The notes: generated by a model not told the origin, from the letters alone. 64,000 nt of DNA from Heterobasidion occidentale (GCA_039111635.1 JBCAQO010000001.1:2542001-2606000), one strand, 5' to 3'. Counted from the stretch's first letter, positions 48,673 to 63,969 are shown. Translations and numbers: made by a program.

Positions 48673-49467
48673 CACACCAGCGTCTACCAGTATGCCTATC
48701 TCATTTGTTGACTGGAGACCGACTGTCGGTGGTTCGCAGACCTGTCCGAATATGGTCATTGCGTCGAAGAGTTTGCGCAGAACTTGAAATTATTCCGACC
48801 TAAATCGGGCAGTCTTCTCCACGACGTATACCATGGACTGTACAGAAATGCATTGGTACTCACGACAAATCCGATCTTCTTTAGAGGGTGGATGCGATAT
48901 AGGAGATGCGATCATAAATTCTGAAGGTGGACTGAAGAACGCGTAGTAAAACGAAGGGACCAGGCAAAGGCCGTCGCGATCGCTCGAAACGTTGAGCTGA
49001 ACCCTGCTGAACCCTTCGCGCCACGGACGTAGCAGACTCTACGATGTATCCAATGACCCTCTCCAATACAGTCAGCTCCTTGACGATCTGCGTCGCGCGA
49101 CAGCAGTAATGGGAATTGAGAAGTAGGGCGGCCACGAGCGCTCACAAGGACAAAGCCGGGCAGGTCGGGTGAGAGGCATCAGAAGGTGAATTCGAGGTGC
49201 GGTGGTGGAGAGATTGCCAGTGCAAGTGCCAGCCCTGCGAGAGGGCGTGGAGGGGTGGGCTGATGGAGGAAGAAAGGCAAGAGGGGAGAGGCTGAGTCTG
49301 AAGAACCCGCGGCTCGCCTGGCATTCGGAGGATGTCTCAGGCCAAAATTCGACGAGGCCACACTGCCTTACGCGCTGGGGTAGCTATTGCCCTCTCGAGC
49401 CACCCGCCCCCTCCGTCCTTCTCTTCCTTCCCTCCATCATCCCCCTATCCCTCCATCCATCCCATAC
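48673..49467. other. About 800 bases without a supported gene
   Basis: Upstream region of the ITC1-like gene. A minus-strand helical-looking frame (48881-49135, containing IVKELTVLERVIGYIVESAT) is the only hint of another gene. I could not find an in-frame start exon for it, so I leave it uncalled. Confidence 0.4.
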
Positions 49468-52400
49468 ATGCCTACCTGCAGACGCAAACGCGTGCTCCTC
49501 ACAGAGCCCTCCGATGCCCTCCTCCAGGGCCTCAAGGCGGATCCAAACAGGGACGTTTATTATCTTGCGAAGACCGGCGAGATTTTTGACAACTATGAGC
49601 ATGTATCTTCTCTACCCTTCCCTCGAGCCTCGCTGACCATTCCAACGTTCTTGTCTGTTGCAGAACATATGCCGCGCGCATGTCGTTTTACCGGCTCAAG
49701 CAGTTCCAGTGTGAGGTGACGGGCAAGAGCGGTTTGGACTACTTCCAGGCACTCGAGAGTGAGCAACAGGAAGCCAGAACAATGCATACCAGGTTTCCCG
49801 AGCCTTTGAAGTCCGCCATCCTTCGGGCTGTTCAATGGCGTACGTTTCTCCCCGGTGTTTTGTTGCGCTTGACGTGTCGTTCTCTCTCTAACATATTGCC
49901 GCCCTCTGCAGAGGTGATGGGACGTCTGGACCACCTGGTTGAAGCCGTGTATGAACGCTTCAAAGACCGCTACTTCCGTGACGAGAGTGTGTCCTTCCCG
50001 TTGAACGAACAGCGTGTGCTCGACGCTGACGTCCGCGTACTGTTGCAGAAGTATATGTTGATATTCAAGGAGACAAGTGAGCCATGTCCATCTTTCTGTT
50101 GTGTCTTGCCGACTCGAATGAATGATCGCGATGCTAGGTTCTTTGCTCGTGTCTTGGAAGTCTTTCCTCCGCGTCCCAATGCTGTCTCGTTCCTGGTCAA
50201 TCCAGATTCTCACGAGGGCCCCATTGCTTCCACTTCTTCACAACCACCCAAGAAAAGTCCTAATGGGCTGGTGCATCAAATTTACGGCGATCTCAAAATT
50301 GCTGCTACAGTTGTCAATGCCGCCGACGATCCTGCAAAATACTATTACAGAGTGCAGATTTTAGAGGAAGAGAAGCTTGAGGGACGCGACAAACACGGTG
50401 CGTCTGCGAAAGAAGCCCGCGCGCGATACAGTGGCAGCTTTTTGGATGTCCAATGCTCTCAGATGAGGTAAGTTTGCACATCATGTCATTCTCTCATCAG
50501 TATTGCCCCTGCTCCTTTATCACGCGTCCCTTGATTGACTGTCGACGCGTTACCCCAGCCGTGACCGTCTTGCATTCTCAAAGAGCATCCTTCGTCGGTT
50601 CATTCGCGATTGCGTGGATCGTGATGCGGCGGTAGCATCGCCCTGGACTGTGAAGCCCCCCGTCGCACTCCGGTATGGTGTCGACACCATCATGCCTGAA
50701 GCAACTCGTCAGGGCGTCGAGAATATCAAAAAGGGCGAGATACAAAAGCGAAAGAAGGTATGGGAAGAGAAGGAAGGTCCTGTCAAAAAGCCAAAGAAAA
50801 TGACTCCAGCGCAGGAAGAGAAAGGCAAGTGCATGTCTCCTCTAAGCATTGTTTTATTAACCAGTTGGATACAGCCAAAAATGCGGCATTGGTAGCTGAG
50901 CAAAAGGAGCGAGAGGCAAAAGAGAGGGCTGAAAAGGTACTCAAAGCCAAAGAGGACGCTGAACGTTTGGCGGCCGAAAAGAAAAAGAAGAAGCCTATCA
51001 GGTATCCTACCGAAGACTTGGACGTCACACTCTCCGAGAAAGAGAAGAAGGCGGGTATGAAGATCAAACGACCAGTACCCAGCCGCGTTGCTCTGCCATT
51101 CAACAATGCTCCCGGAACGTTCGAGTCCATGCTGATGACTTGGAATTTCTTGATGGTGTACGGGTGAGTCTTCAACCTAGCGCAATATAAACATCTTATC
51201 TAAATTATTGATAGCCATCCATTGCACCTCTCAACCTTTACTTTGGACGAATTTGAACACGCGCTACGCCATTCCGTCGCCGAACCACCATGTCAGATCC
51301 TCGCCGAAATTCATTCTACCCTTATATACAACCTTCGAACAGTGACTTTCCAACGTCACAGTGCGGTGTTATCACTTATGGAGCTTAAAGATGAAGATGA
51401 AGAAGATGATGGTGGCGAGGGCTTGGGCGTGACGATCGAGCAATTGACAGCCGCTATGGCTGACATGGGCAATAACTGGGAGAGGGCTCCCCTCCGACAT
51501 GGCGATGGCAGAGAAGGCTGGGAGGAGTCATTGGTTGGGTGTCTCAAAGACGTATGCCTGACTCCAAATCCCTCCGGGCATTGAATTGACTTACATTGCT
51601 CATTTATCAGCATGCCAACCTAGAAAATTTTCCAACTCTCCGACGGGTTCTCACTCAGCTCCTCTTTGCACCTGATACATCACTAGAAATACCTAGTTCG
51701 CCCTCAACATCACGAGCGTCAACACCAACTCCCATTCGGTTAAGTCACCCTTCGACACCAGGGGCTAGATACCATACTCTACCACCGGAAGACAGGATAG
51801 CCATATTGCACTTCATGTGTAATATTGCGGTGTCTAGCAAGGCTATTCACGCTTATATGGAGACTTGTGAGGAGCAACTGACTGCCCTGAGGAAAGAGAA
51901 GATCGAAGTAAACCGCCAGAGGAAGCAATAGTCCGTACACCGTCTTCCAGTCTTAATTCCTTGACTTGACTTAAATATATGTAGTATCGAGGACCGTGAC
52001 ACGCTGCTCAACGGGACAAAGGAAGGAGAACAGACACCCAATGGAGAGCCTGACGACACGCCCATGGGTGATATGAGCGAGCTCTCCGATATTTCAGCCT
52101 CTGAAGGTGCATCCGAATCTGGGTCTGGGATTGTCAAACACTCCAAGTCCAAAGACCTCAGACGTAAAGCGCAGGGCCTAGCACACGCCAAACAACGGGA
52201 GGCTGCACGGGCACGGAACGCGTCAGTTCGACAGGCCCTGGCTGAGCATCGTCGCCTTGATGAGGAAGTCAATAAACTCGAACGGCGGCTGGAGGGAATT
52301 GAACGGGAGTTCAGAAAACTCCTGGGATCGATCCGCGTCAAACCCATGGGCAGAGATCGTTTTTACAACAGGATTTGGTGGTTCGATGGAATGGGCTCGG

Positions 52401-52946
52401 CTTCTCTCTTGGGCAGCGGGGGAATCGTTCAGTATGGTACAGGACGATTGTTTGTCCAGGGTCCAAGTGTTTTCGATCAAGACATTCTGAACAGGCGGTT
52501 GGATGTCAATGTCAAAGAGCGACGGTTACAAGAAGAAGGAGAGGAGGGCATGTTGGGTATCGGAGAGTGGGCGGTGTACACTGACTTGGAAGAAGTAAGC
52601 TGTCCACCACCGGTGGATCTCAATGATACACTGACATGTTGTATTCGCAGGTGGATGATTTTGCTGCTTGGCTGAACCCTAAAGGAAATCGCGAACTTGC
52701 ACTCAAGAACACTCTGACAAAATGGTGGCCGCACATCGCTCCTGGGATCCGGAAACGTCTGGTGGTACGTCTCGAGAGCTCCCTCAATTACATACAGTCT
52801 CACTTCATTATTCTCAACAGGACTTGAACAATACTGCCAAACTGCCCGAGGCACGGCGAAGTACTCGTGTTAAGCAGTCCGGGGGCGATATATCGCGGGA
52901 CCCATATATGCTCTGGACAAACCGCCGAGCTGTGAATTCGTCATGA
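49468..52946 (+). CDS. ITC1: ISWI chromatin-remodelling complex subunit, Itc1/ACF1-like (WAC-DDT-WHIM)
   Basis: About ten exons run from the ATG at 49468 to the stop at 52946, on the order of 950 residues. The WAC domain starts MPTCRRKRVLLTEPSDALL and continues RMSFYRLKQFQCEVTGKSGL. A DDT domain is seen at TFESMLMTWNFLMVYGHPL and FTLDEFEHALRHS. WHIM motifs appear at HFMCNIAVSSKAIHAYM and KPMGRDRFYNRIWWFDG. A Lys/Glu coiled-coil region separates WAC from DDT. Itc1/ACF1 proteins pair with the ISWI ATPase to space nucleosomes. Poly-acidic ELKDEDEEDDGGEG lies between DDT and WHIM. Exon joins follow reading frame and GT..AG signals and were not all verified base by base. Confidence 0.9.
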
Positions 52947-53724
52947 CCAACTTACGAAACCTTCATGATATTTCTTCAATCCCTTCCTCGCCATTCTGTT
53001 GTTGCTTCTTGTTTGTACGCCTGCACGACTTCATCAACACGTTCAGGGCATTGTTCAACGTCGAGACACGCATCCTGTCGCACATCTAGAGTTTGTTTTG
53101 GCATACTATGTAGCTCTGTGCCTTCGAGCTATATTTGTTGATTTCAGGCGTAATTTTTATTCGTTACAAGGAGGTACAGAAACTGCGCAGAAGAGCTGGA
53201 TCTATTTCCAAGACCATTCATAAGTTAGTACTCATCTTCACAGCTTCACCGGTTACCGGTCACCGGTCACCTCACGCGTTTGGGAGGGTGCCGGTATTAG
53301 AGCCTATACAGAAGAGCAGTGGCCGGCGCCTCTCGGATACATGTTGTCAACTCAGATAAGTATGACCATAACCTATCCTATCGATCCACAATCGAGTTTG
53401 TCGCCGTTGTTGTCCCAGTCATTGGCATCGGTAAGAGCTATCAGTAGAAGTACGGGCGGAACTCGGCAGACGTTTGATTAAGGCTAGACTCAGCTTGGTG
53501 GAGCTTCCTGCTTGTATGATCCGCTCGCATTCTGAAAATTTCTACAATGTTCAGGCCCAGGGTCAGACCATTCCGGAACCTCAAAAGAGCATCCTATATA
53601 TTAGTCTCCATCCGCCAGTCTTTTTTGTTATCACTGTTAGTCTTGCGCGCGAGCCTCGGTGCTATCATACACCAACTCTCGGCTCTTACGATTTTACGAC
53701 TCTTAACGACTCTAACGAACGTCC
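52947..53724. other. Gap between two plus-strand genes
   Basis: This probably holds the ITC1 3' end and the transporter promoter. Open frames are short and without family signature. An inverted-repeat-like run GGTTACCGGTCACCGGTCACC lies near 53254. Confidence 0.45.
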
Positions 53725-55911
53725 ATGGCGTCCCTACCCACGTCGTTCTCAGTGGGCTCTGCACACAGTGGCTCCAGTTTCAAGGATGCCGTCGCTTCTT
53801 GTGAGTCATTGTCATCTTGATCCAGCAAGAGTGCTCATCAAATTCTAGACCGTCGTTCGCAGTATTTGTTGTCGAACGCCGAGGCAATATCCTCCTCCAG
53901 TGCTCAGCTTTTGGAGGACGAGGAGACGGGCGACTTTGCACCACTATATAAAAGTGAAGTGGACCATCTACCTACACCGCGTCCAGAAGATGTTGCACAC
54001 GATGGGATGGTTAGCAACGTACAGTGGGATGACGATGCGACGATGACTCTGAATCCGTCCATGAGGCAGGTTTCGGGTTGGGATAGAGGTATATCTATAC
54101 CACCTCGCAGACACGAATTTCCAGGACCAAGACGAGCCGACGAACGGACCCCGCTCCTTCGCAAGGCCATTTCATTGACAATAAATACGTCTACGTTAAC
54201 CTCCACCGCTCCGACAAAGGGTAGGAGTCACCGGGAATCCTTGTCATCTGTGCCAGCGCTGGCTCCCAAAATCTCACACGATCCTAGACTTCCCGAAGGA
54301 AGGAGTACCTTTGGTCAGACGGTAAGCCAACCTCTCCTTCTCTCTGAAGCTATACCTTACCTCCAATTACCCGAATAGCTCTTCAACGCGATTGCCATCT
54401 TACTCGGAATTGGGATGTTGTCGGAGCCCCTTGCTTTTGCATATGCTGGATGGATCTGCGGGACGCTGCTCATCATCTCTTATGGTTTCGTTACGTGCTA
54501 TACGTGGGTGCTTCTCTGGATCTATTGAAACGCCCGGTGCTCATTGTATTCCAGAGCAAAAATCCTCGCACGAATTGTGCTCACGGACCATCGCGTTCGG
54601 TCATATTCTGATATTGGACGGAAGGCATTCGGCCCAAGGTCTATGCCTTTCATAAGCGCAATGTTTTGCCTCGAGCTTTTCAGTGTCAGGTGAGCACGCT
54701 TCCGAAAGTGAGTCAACGATGCATAATACTTTCCACAGTGTCATCCTCGTTACGTTGTATGCCGATTCTTTGAGCATAGTTGTGCCCGCGTTCTCATCTA
54801 ATACCTATAAAATCATGGGGATTGCCGTGTCAGTCTACCTCTTTTATCCCCTTGATCTGACATCGCTAACATCGGTGGAATGAAAGCCTTGTACCAATGG
54901 TTTTCTTGCCCCTCTCCCTTTTGTCATACACGTCGATCTTGGGCATCATCTGTACAGTATTTTTACTCGCTGTCATATTCATCGACGGTCTATCAAAACG
55001 AGATGCTCCCGGAAGTTTGTGGAGCCCTGCGGAGACTGACCTGGGCGTCGGAAGCCTTGAACAGTTGGGTGTTGCTTTCGGTTTGTTCATGGCAGGGGTA
55101 CGTCGGTATTTGTTATGAAAACCCCTCATTTTGACGGTCCGTCCGAGCAGTTTAGTGGCCATGCCGTTATGCCATCGTTAGCCAGGGACATGATTGACCC
55201 AAGCCAATTCGACACAGCAATGAATTACGCGTTCGTAGGTATTTTTCTCGGCGTTGTATTTTATGAACATCACTTACGAGCGTATCAGACTTTTGCGACC
55301 TTCGTATACGGTATTATAGGAATTGCGGGTTATTTAATGTTTGGCCGCGACGTCAGTGACGAAGTCAGCCAAAATCTCCTTGGAGTTCCAGGATACAACC
55401 CTTGGCTGAACAAGATTGCCCTGTGGATGTTGGTCCTTAACCCTCTGTCTAAGTTCGCTCTCAGTGCCAGACCGGTGTGTACACAAACACTTGTATACGC
55501 CGTGATTTATTGACCCGGATTTTGTAGCTCAACCTCACGATTGAGACCCTTCTTGGCATTGACACTGGCTTCATTCCCCCACACGACAATGACAGCGGCA
55601 GTGGTCCCGAATTAGCAGCGAAGCCAACCCCATGCCTCTTTAATTGGGCATTCAAACGCATCTTACTCATCTTCGAACGTGTTATGCTTGTCTGCCTGGC
55701 AATAACAGTCTCCATCCTCGTGCCAGAATTCAGTTCGATGATGGCTATTCTCGGCTCATTCTCTGCCTTCATTCTTGCCGTTATTGGTCCTGTATCAGCA
55801 AAGGTCGCCCTGGAGCGAAAATGTGGGCTGTGGGATGGGTTCTTGTTGGCGCTGGCGTCTGTGATGGCTATATGGGGCACAGGTGCTGCGTTCCTGTCCA
55901 CGACGGATTGA
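53725..55911 (+). CDS. Vacuolar amino acid transporter, AAAP family (Avt1-like)
   Basis: The ATG at 53725 starts a short first exon (MASLPTSFSVGSAHSG) spliced at 53800/53850 into RRSQYLLSNAEA. A roughly 190-residue acidic, Ser-rich cytosolic N-terminus with a DERTPLL-type dileucine motif precedes the membrane part. Transmembrane blocks are recognisable in order: LFNAIAILLGIGMLSEPLAF, ILVTLYADSLSIVVPA, LSLLSYTSILGIICTVFLLA, TFATFVYGIIGIAGYLMFGR, WLNKIALWMLVLNPLSKFAL, VMLVCLAITVSILVPEFSS and ILGSFSAFILAVIGPVSAK. The family exchanges amino acids across the vacuolar membrane with protons; direction and substrate cannot be read from sequence. At least seven introns interrupt the gene. Confidence 0.87.
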
Positions 55912-56152
55912 AGAGCTTCCAGGTTCGATGATGGACTAGACGAGAAGGACTCGCACATTTTTTGAAACTGTGTTATACAGCAAGTATTGTGTATCCATAC
56001 CTCATCATGTGGAATGAATAGTCATTGACACGATATCAGCTTCGCGCACTGACCCTTCGAATCTTCACGAGAGGTAACAATTTCAGGTCATCTTTACTGA
56101 CATGCAGATCTGAGACAAATCACATTTGGAGGTGCTAGTCGGACTACAAAAA

Positions 56153-57113
56153 TTATGCGGATGCTACAGCATGCATGACGATTTTCGAGAGCTCTGTTTT
56201 GTAATTCAGGTGAATTGCCCAAGGACACAAGGTTACGGTACATACGAGGGAGGTCGATATTCTCCTGAACAACTGTCGACTCGATCTGATTGTCGGGGTT
56301 TGGTGGGATATCAATAACACCCGTTGACGAGTCAATTTTCCAGTCTAATTTTGCGACATAATCCTCCAAGTCGGTTTCTGATATGATTTAGTATGAAGAT
56401 GGCTCGGGAAAAGAAGTCAGCTCACCGCTTAGATCCAGATACGTGCCCAGACGATTGCTACCTATTCGTTGGAAAGCCGCTTTTACGGCACGGATAACGA
56501 CCTCCCTTATAGAATCTTCGAAACCAACAACCTCGACAGTGTAATTGTCTCTCAGAGACTCGAGCTCATCAGAGCGGTACAATGACCAGAACGCCGGAAA
56601 ACGGCATTGTTGAAGGAGGCTGTGCAGGGAGGTGAGTTGGGGGAGGAGGTTAGGGAGGGGATCAGGCTCGTCAAGGTTAGAGTTGGGGGGACGGTCGTCG
56701 AGGAGGGCGATCGAGAGGTTGAAGTCGGGGAAAGGAACAGATGTGAGGGCTTTAATAAGGATATTGACTACGACATCAGGGTTGTAGAGATCTTGGTTGA
56801 ACTGATAACTTTAACACGTCGCAAAGACTCGTTAGTGAATGCGCAATACCGTGAATTCGAAACAATAGCGTACAGTTTCAAGATGGCAAGGTTGGCGAGG
56901 CAATCATATTCTTGGCTTCTAATCTGGTGATACAGATAATCCTCCAAAATTCCAACATTGGATGGGTTATACCGATCTAGATAGAAAAGTGGGTAAACGA
57001 TGGCGTAAAAGGCTGCATTGGAAGATGGACTACAAACCAACACCTGATACTAAGTTTTCAATGAGCTCAGGCCGTGTGGGAGGCGTGACCCATTCGGATG
57101 TAGCGGAAGACAT
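56153..57113 (-). CDS. EIF3K: Eukaryotic translation initiation factor 3 subunit K
   Basis: Five exons, 57113-57044, 56976-56874, 56808-56426, 56377-56246 and 56193-56153, give 242 residues in frame. Hallmarks are DRYNPSNVGILEDYLYHQIR, EYDCLANLAILKLYQFN, VVVNILIKALTSVPFPDFN and YVAKLDWKIDSSTGVI, ending ENIDLPQLSKIVMHAV. eIF3k is a PCI-type subunit of the eIF3 complex on the 40S ribosome. It is absent from budding yeast but kept in most other fungi. The acceptor GTTAAAG at 56809 is chosen because it gives KLYQFNQDL. It is divergent from SWD3. Confidence 0.95.
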
Positions 57114-57315
57114 TAGACCCTTTGTACAGAGTTTTCGAGGGAGATATCTCGGGGTGGGTGAGGTTGAAAAGCGCCGATATTTTATGACACAAAGCGGCCA
57201 AAGGCGAGGTCTGAGTCTCGTCAAAATTGTAAAGTGGCTGAAGCGTCGAAGCACATGTCATCATGTTTGACTCAATTCTGCCTTGAACCACCTTCAGCAC
57301 ACCCCCAAGAATTTT

Positions 57316-58813
<1,498 letters not shown>

Positions 58814-59012
58814 TAGCGTTCGCTTCACCGGCGGTGTTTGATATTGATTGCGATGAACCCTGTATGAGTTTGTCATTGCGATTCGAATACGACTACAACT
58901 GGACTTGTAGGTAGTTGGCACCTAAAATAAACATGGTGTTCGTCTCCGAATGGTCGCGGCTGTGGTCGAAAATGGGCGAACGACGATGGAACACTGTGGA
59001 ACAGCGGGCGGC

Positions 59013-60489
<1,477 letters not shown>

Positions 60490-60853
60490 TCTGTTTAGTG
60501 ACGCACACTGTTAGTTGATGACCGATGACGACTTCTCTCTCATACATCCACTCGTTCTGTAACACTACGTCCTTGAATTGCGAGTCTTGTTCTATGACAG
60601 ACTGGGGCATACGATCGTACAGCAGGGCTATGAAGAGGTTATTGAGAGTGAAACTTGAAAGTCTTATCTCTCAAACCAGAGAGAGATGACTGTTGGCCGT
60701 GCGGTTCATAATAGTCAAGAACCTGCCGTATGACGGTGTTTCTGTTTGTACCTTTTCGGTATGAACGAACACAGCGCCATGGTGTCTTTGGAGCGTACCT
60801 TTGTTTAAATCGTGCAAGAGTCGCTTGTGGATCTACGCCTTCGGAAGGAGACC
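60490..60853. other. Convergent 3' region after polyubiquitin
   Basis: Probable 3' untranslated regions of the polyubiquitin gene and of the small minus-strand gene. I see no gene, though the last exon of the minus-strand gene may extend into it. Confidence 0.4.
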
Positions 60854-61195
60854 TTACATTGCAGAGTAAGCCAAACCTAACGACGACAGTAGCCTGTTCA
60901 GAACGTACTTGTCTTTGCTCAGGGCTGTTGTCTCTAGAATGTACATGTTGTTGTTCCGATTCAATTCCTCCTCAGACGTACATGCTCCCGGTGCATCAGT
61001 CACTTTCACTCGGGTCACGGCAAGATTGCCCCCTAGGCTCTGTATGCGAGCAATTGTAGCGTCCGATGGGTTGTAGTCCAGCATGAGCACATGTTCGTCC
61101 GAGGTCCGAGGCAACAGAGAGAGAGGCGAGTCGTCGGCGTAGTGATACTGGATGATGGGGTGGCTGAGTGATGTTAGAGGGGTCGAGGTACTCAT
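60854..61195 (-). CDS. Small conserved-looking fungal protein of unknown function
   Basis: The ATG at 61195 opens MSTSTPLTSLSHPIIQYHY and continues through DDSPLSLLPRTSDEHVLMLD and RIQSLGGNLAVTRVKVTDAP to NNNMYILETTALSKDK. The even spread of hydrophobic positions and the lack of low complexity suggest a real folded protein of about 90-115 residues. I recall similar uncharacterised proteins in basidiomycetes but no named family. A good donor (CAA|GTACGT, about 60913) occurs near the end. The true C-terminus may therefore lie in a further exon to the left rather than at the stop at 60854. Confidence 0.55.
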   Translation of the reverse strand: MSTSTPLTSLSHPIIQYHYADDSPLSLLPRTSDEHVLMLDYNPSDATIARIQSLGGNLAVTRVKVTDAPGACTSEEELNRNNNMYILETTALSKDKYVLNRLLSSLGLAYSAM

Positions 61196-61699
61196 GAGTT
61201 GGCATGAATGCGAGATCAGAATGTAGTAAGGTGGGTGAACCGGTGAGCTCATGATGTCCGCTGCAGCAACGCTGCGGTAGCTCAGTTCTGGTACTGCTGA
61301 TTAGATCATCGAATCAGACTGAGCTCGTGAGCGCGTGAACTCTCTCGTACTGCACCACTTCTTGTCCAATTGATATACACTCTACAACGAGAAAGCAGAT
61401 ACTAGATGCAGATGGTGAACCTATGCAACTCGGGCACTGCTGCATGCACGAACGGAGACGGACTTTTGATACCTTGACCGTACATAACTTATCACCTTGA
61501 CGACGATCGGGAGATCGGTGTCCTCGCCGTACATAAAAAATAAAGGTACGGAGTCACCCAGTGTTTCATCCTTACCTTTCCTTACCCTTTGACCGAACTT
61601 TCCTTGTGGCACCGCGGATAGCTGGCTGTCTTTGACGGCTTCATTCATTCCCATCCTTCAAGTACATTCATTTCGAAAAACATTCCCTGTCTTTTCAGC
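61196..61699. other. Divergent intergenic region
   Basis: Upstream of the small minus-strand gene and of the CAP protein gene. It holds no supported gene. Confidence 0.45.
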
Positions 61700-63156
61700 A
61701 TGCTGTCGCGCTCCCTGCTTCTCTCCTGTGCAGTCGCATTATATACCATCCATGGTGTCACCGCGTCTCCTGCCTGCTCGCGTCGTTCGACGGATACCGA
61801 CTCATGTATTGCAAGCTGTCGTTCCAAGTTCGGTTGGCCCGGATTTGCTATGGGTACTGAGGCTTGGGGTGCCGTCGCGAAGGTTTACTCTGGTGACGCA
61901 GATTCAATGACCAAAAGTGCCTGTGGAGAGTCGACGTGCGCTTGACGTTCATCTTCGACAGATTGTGTCAAATCTCACACATTGTTTTTACAGCGGTGGT
62001 GTCCGGTGGAGTATCTGTATCTGGCGGTGCTGCCACCTCTTCCAACGCCACTGAACCGGTCATCGCAGCACCTTCTCCTCAGTCAGAAGTTACCTCCTCA
62101 ACCTCCTCTTTTACATCTACCACTAGAGCGGTTTCCTCATCATCAAGCGTCCCAACATCTTCCTCCGCTTCGACGCATGTTCAATCGCCAATTCACACGT
62201 CGTCTCTGACCGCCAAATCATCGTCGTCTAACATAGCCACTCAGGCATTCATCAAATCCTCACCCTCTGCCGAATCAACATCTTCATCTACGAAGCCACC
62301 TCCAAGTTCCTCACCTGCTCCTGCTCCATCGCCACCGCCGTCGCCGTCGCCGTCGCCATCTCCCACCCCGAAGCCATCCCCGAAACCCTCTCCTGTGTCC
62401 TCCTCGGAGGAACCTAAGTCAACTGAGGCCACTGTCGCCACCTCTAACAATGCGAAAAACTCTAATGTTGAAAGCAACTCTGGCGCTACCTCTTCTAGCG
62501 ACATAAACCTTTACCTTGCAGCTCATAATTCTGTTCGTGCGCAGCATGGTGCTTCTGACCTAACCTGGAGCGACAGTCTCGCCGCGACGGCTCAAACCTG
62601 GGCGGATAAATGTGTCTTCAAGCACTCTGGTGGGACTCTTGGGCCGTTCGGAGGTAAGCGCCATCGAACCACCGGTTATTCTCAGTACATACATCTATCT
62701 TGTAGAGAACTTGGCCGCTGGTACCGGGAGCAGCTATGGTATTACGGAAGCAGTCAAGTCCTGGACTGATGAAGTTTGTAAGTGCATCATTTGCTACTCT
62801 TACCCTGAGGTACGATCATTGGTGGCCACACGATATAGCCGAGTATAGCCCTAGCAACCCACAGCCCTCGCACTTCACGCAGGTGGTTTGGAAATCGAGC
62901 ACTCAAGTTGGCTGTGCGGTGCAGTCTTGCAACGGGATCTTTGACCCGAGCTTTGGCGTATGAAATCAAATTATATTCACTGGTCGAAGCGCGGACTAAC
63001 TGTTCCATCTAGGAAGCAAAGTTCTTTGTCTGCGAGTATTCGCCGGCCGGAAACGTTATTGGAGAGTTCGAGTAAGTTTTTTAATGCAAGGTTCCTTATC
63101 AATGTACGGAGAACTGATTAACATCCTCACTTCACAGCCAAAATGTTCAGGTTTGA
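61700..63156 (+). CDS. Secreted CAP/PR-1 (SCP/TAPS) domain protein with Ser/Thr/Pro linker
   Basis: A signal peptide (MLSRSLLLSCAVALYTIHGV) and a short Cys-containing segment are spliced (donor 61917, acceptor 61993) into a roughly 150-residue Ser/Thr/Pro-rich linker with PSPSPSPTPKPSPKPSP. The CAP domain follows: YLAAHNSVRAQHGASDLTW, TWADKCVFKHSGG, GENLAAGTG, HFTQVVWKSSTQVGCA and FFVCEYSPAGNVIGEF, with the CAP cavity His and Glu residues in place. Fungal Pry proteins of this family bind sterols and are secreted. The linker is likely O-glycosylated. The last exon is tiny (QNVQV then stop). Confidence 0.9.
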
Positions 63157-63628
63157 GGTATTGGGACCGCGTCTTGACACAATACTCGATTTACTGGATC
63201 CTATCTTTCTTGCTCTCATTTCTCTTTCAGGCATCAGGGATGCCTTGACTTACCTTGTAGTTTGACTGAATGAAGATTTGTGCTTTCATACCATGGCCAT
63301 GCCTGGAACCAGTGTCCTTGTAGCGGTTGACAGCATTGAACCATGGAGCATACTAAGCCCTTCGGGCACTTCACGACCTTGCAACCCAAATCTCTGCGTG
63401 CAATTGATTACCCTACTTTGCCACAGCATACATACCCAGTGTGACTTTGGTGATCGCGCCCTTCATGCCCTTTCCTCTTTCCCCGAGGGCTTGCAAATGA
63501 TATGACAACCAGATATTCACTTAAATAACCTTATCTTTATCATAATGTCACGGCCTTCGGCGTGCCCGGTCACTTGTGCGGCCACTAAATGTGAGGATGA
63601 CTCTTGACGTGCTCGACGCACCGTCCAA
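63157..63628. other. Gap between CAP gene and DLT1-like gene
   Basis: Contains the CAP gene 3' end and the next gene's promoter. Nothing recognisable otherwise. Confidence 0.5.
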
Positions 63629-63969
63629 ATGCTGTCTCGAGCACGGACATTATCAAGTGCTCTCTATGCACTCGTCTGGCTTACTTTTGCATTCGCCATT
63701 GGTGTCTCCTCCATCTTCTTACTCTCGCAGGCGGTCAGAAACTCTCCGAGACAGTCATGGAAGGCCAACATCAATGCCTTGATCATAGGCGTTGCCTATG
63801 TCACTGTGGTTAGTTCACTAGCAATCGAACCTGGATACCCGTTTCAAAACTTTGGGTCAAGATTCTGGTGTCAATTGCTGTATGCTTGAAACGTCGCATT
63901 GCTGTCTTTCGCCGGTTACAGAGAATTTCACGCGGGCATATGGCAATAGGAAGGGGAGAAGTGCCGAAG
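63629..63969 (+). CDS. DLT1: Dlt1-like membrane protein, N-terminal part (cut by window edge)
   Basis: Two exons are visible, 63629-63808 and 63862-63969, the second ending at a good donor AAG|GTAAGC. The gene therefore continues past the window. The product starts MLSRARTLSSALYALVWLTF and has two transmembrane helices (LTFAFAIGVSSIFLLSQAV and ALIIGVAYVTVILVSIAVC). The basic segment KRRIAVFRRLQRISRGHM follows. This two-helix N-terminus followed by an Arg-rich stretch is the Dlt1 (defect at low temperature) pattern; its molecular role is not established. Confidence 0.7.

Noticed and set aside
48881..49145. Possible small minus-strand gene with a helical segment
   Set aside because: The helical-looking frame cannot be linked to an ATG through a valid splice in frame, so it is left uncalled.
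61270..61340. tRNA-like stretch GGTAGCTCAGTTCTGG followed by ATCGAATCA
   Set aside because: The first part resembles an A box, but the B box is poor and no acceptor stem or cloverleaf can be folded.
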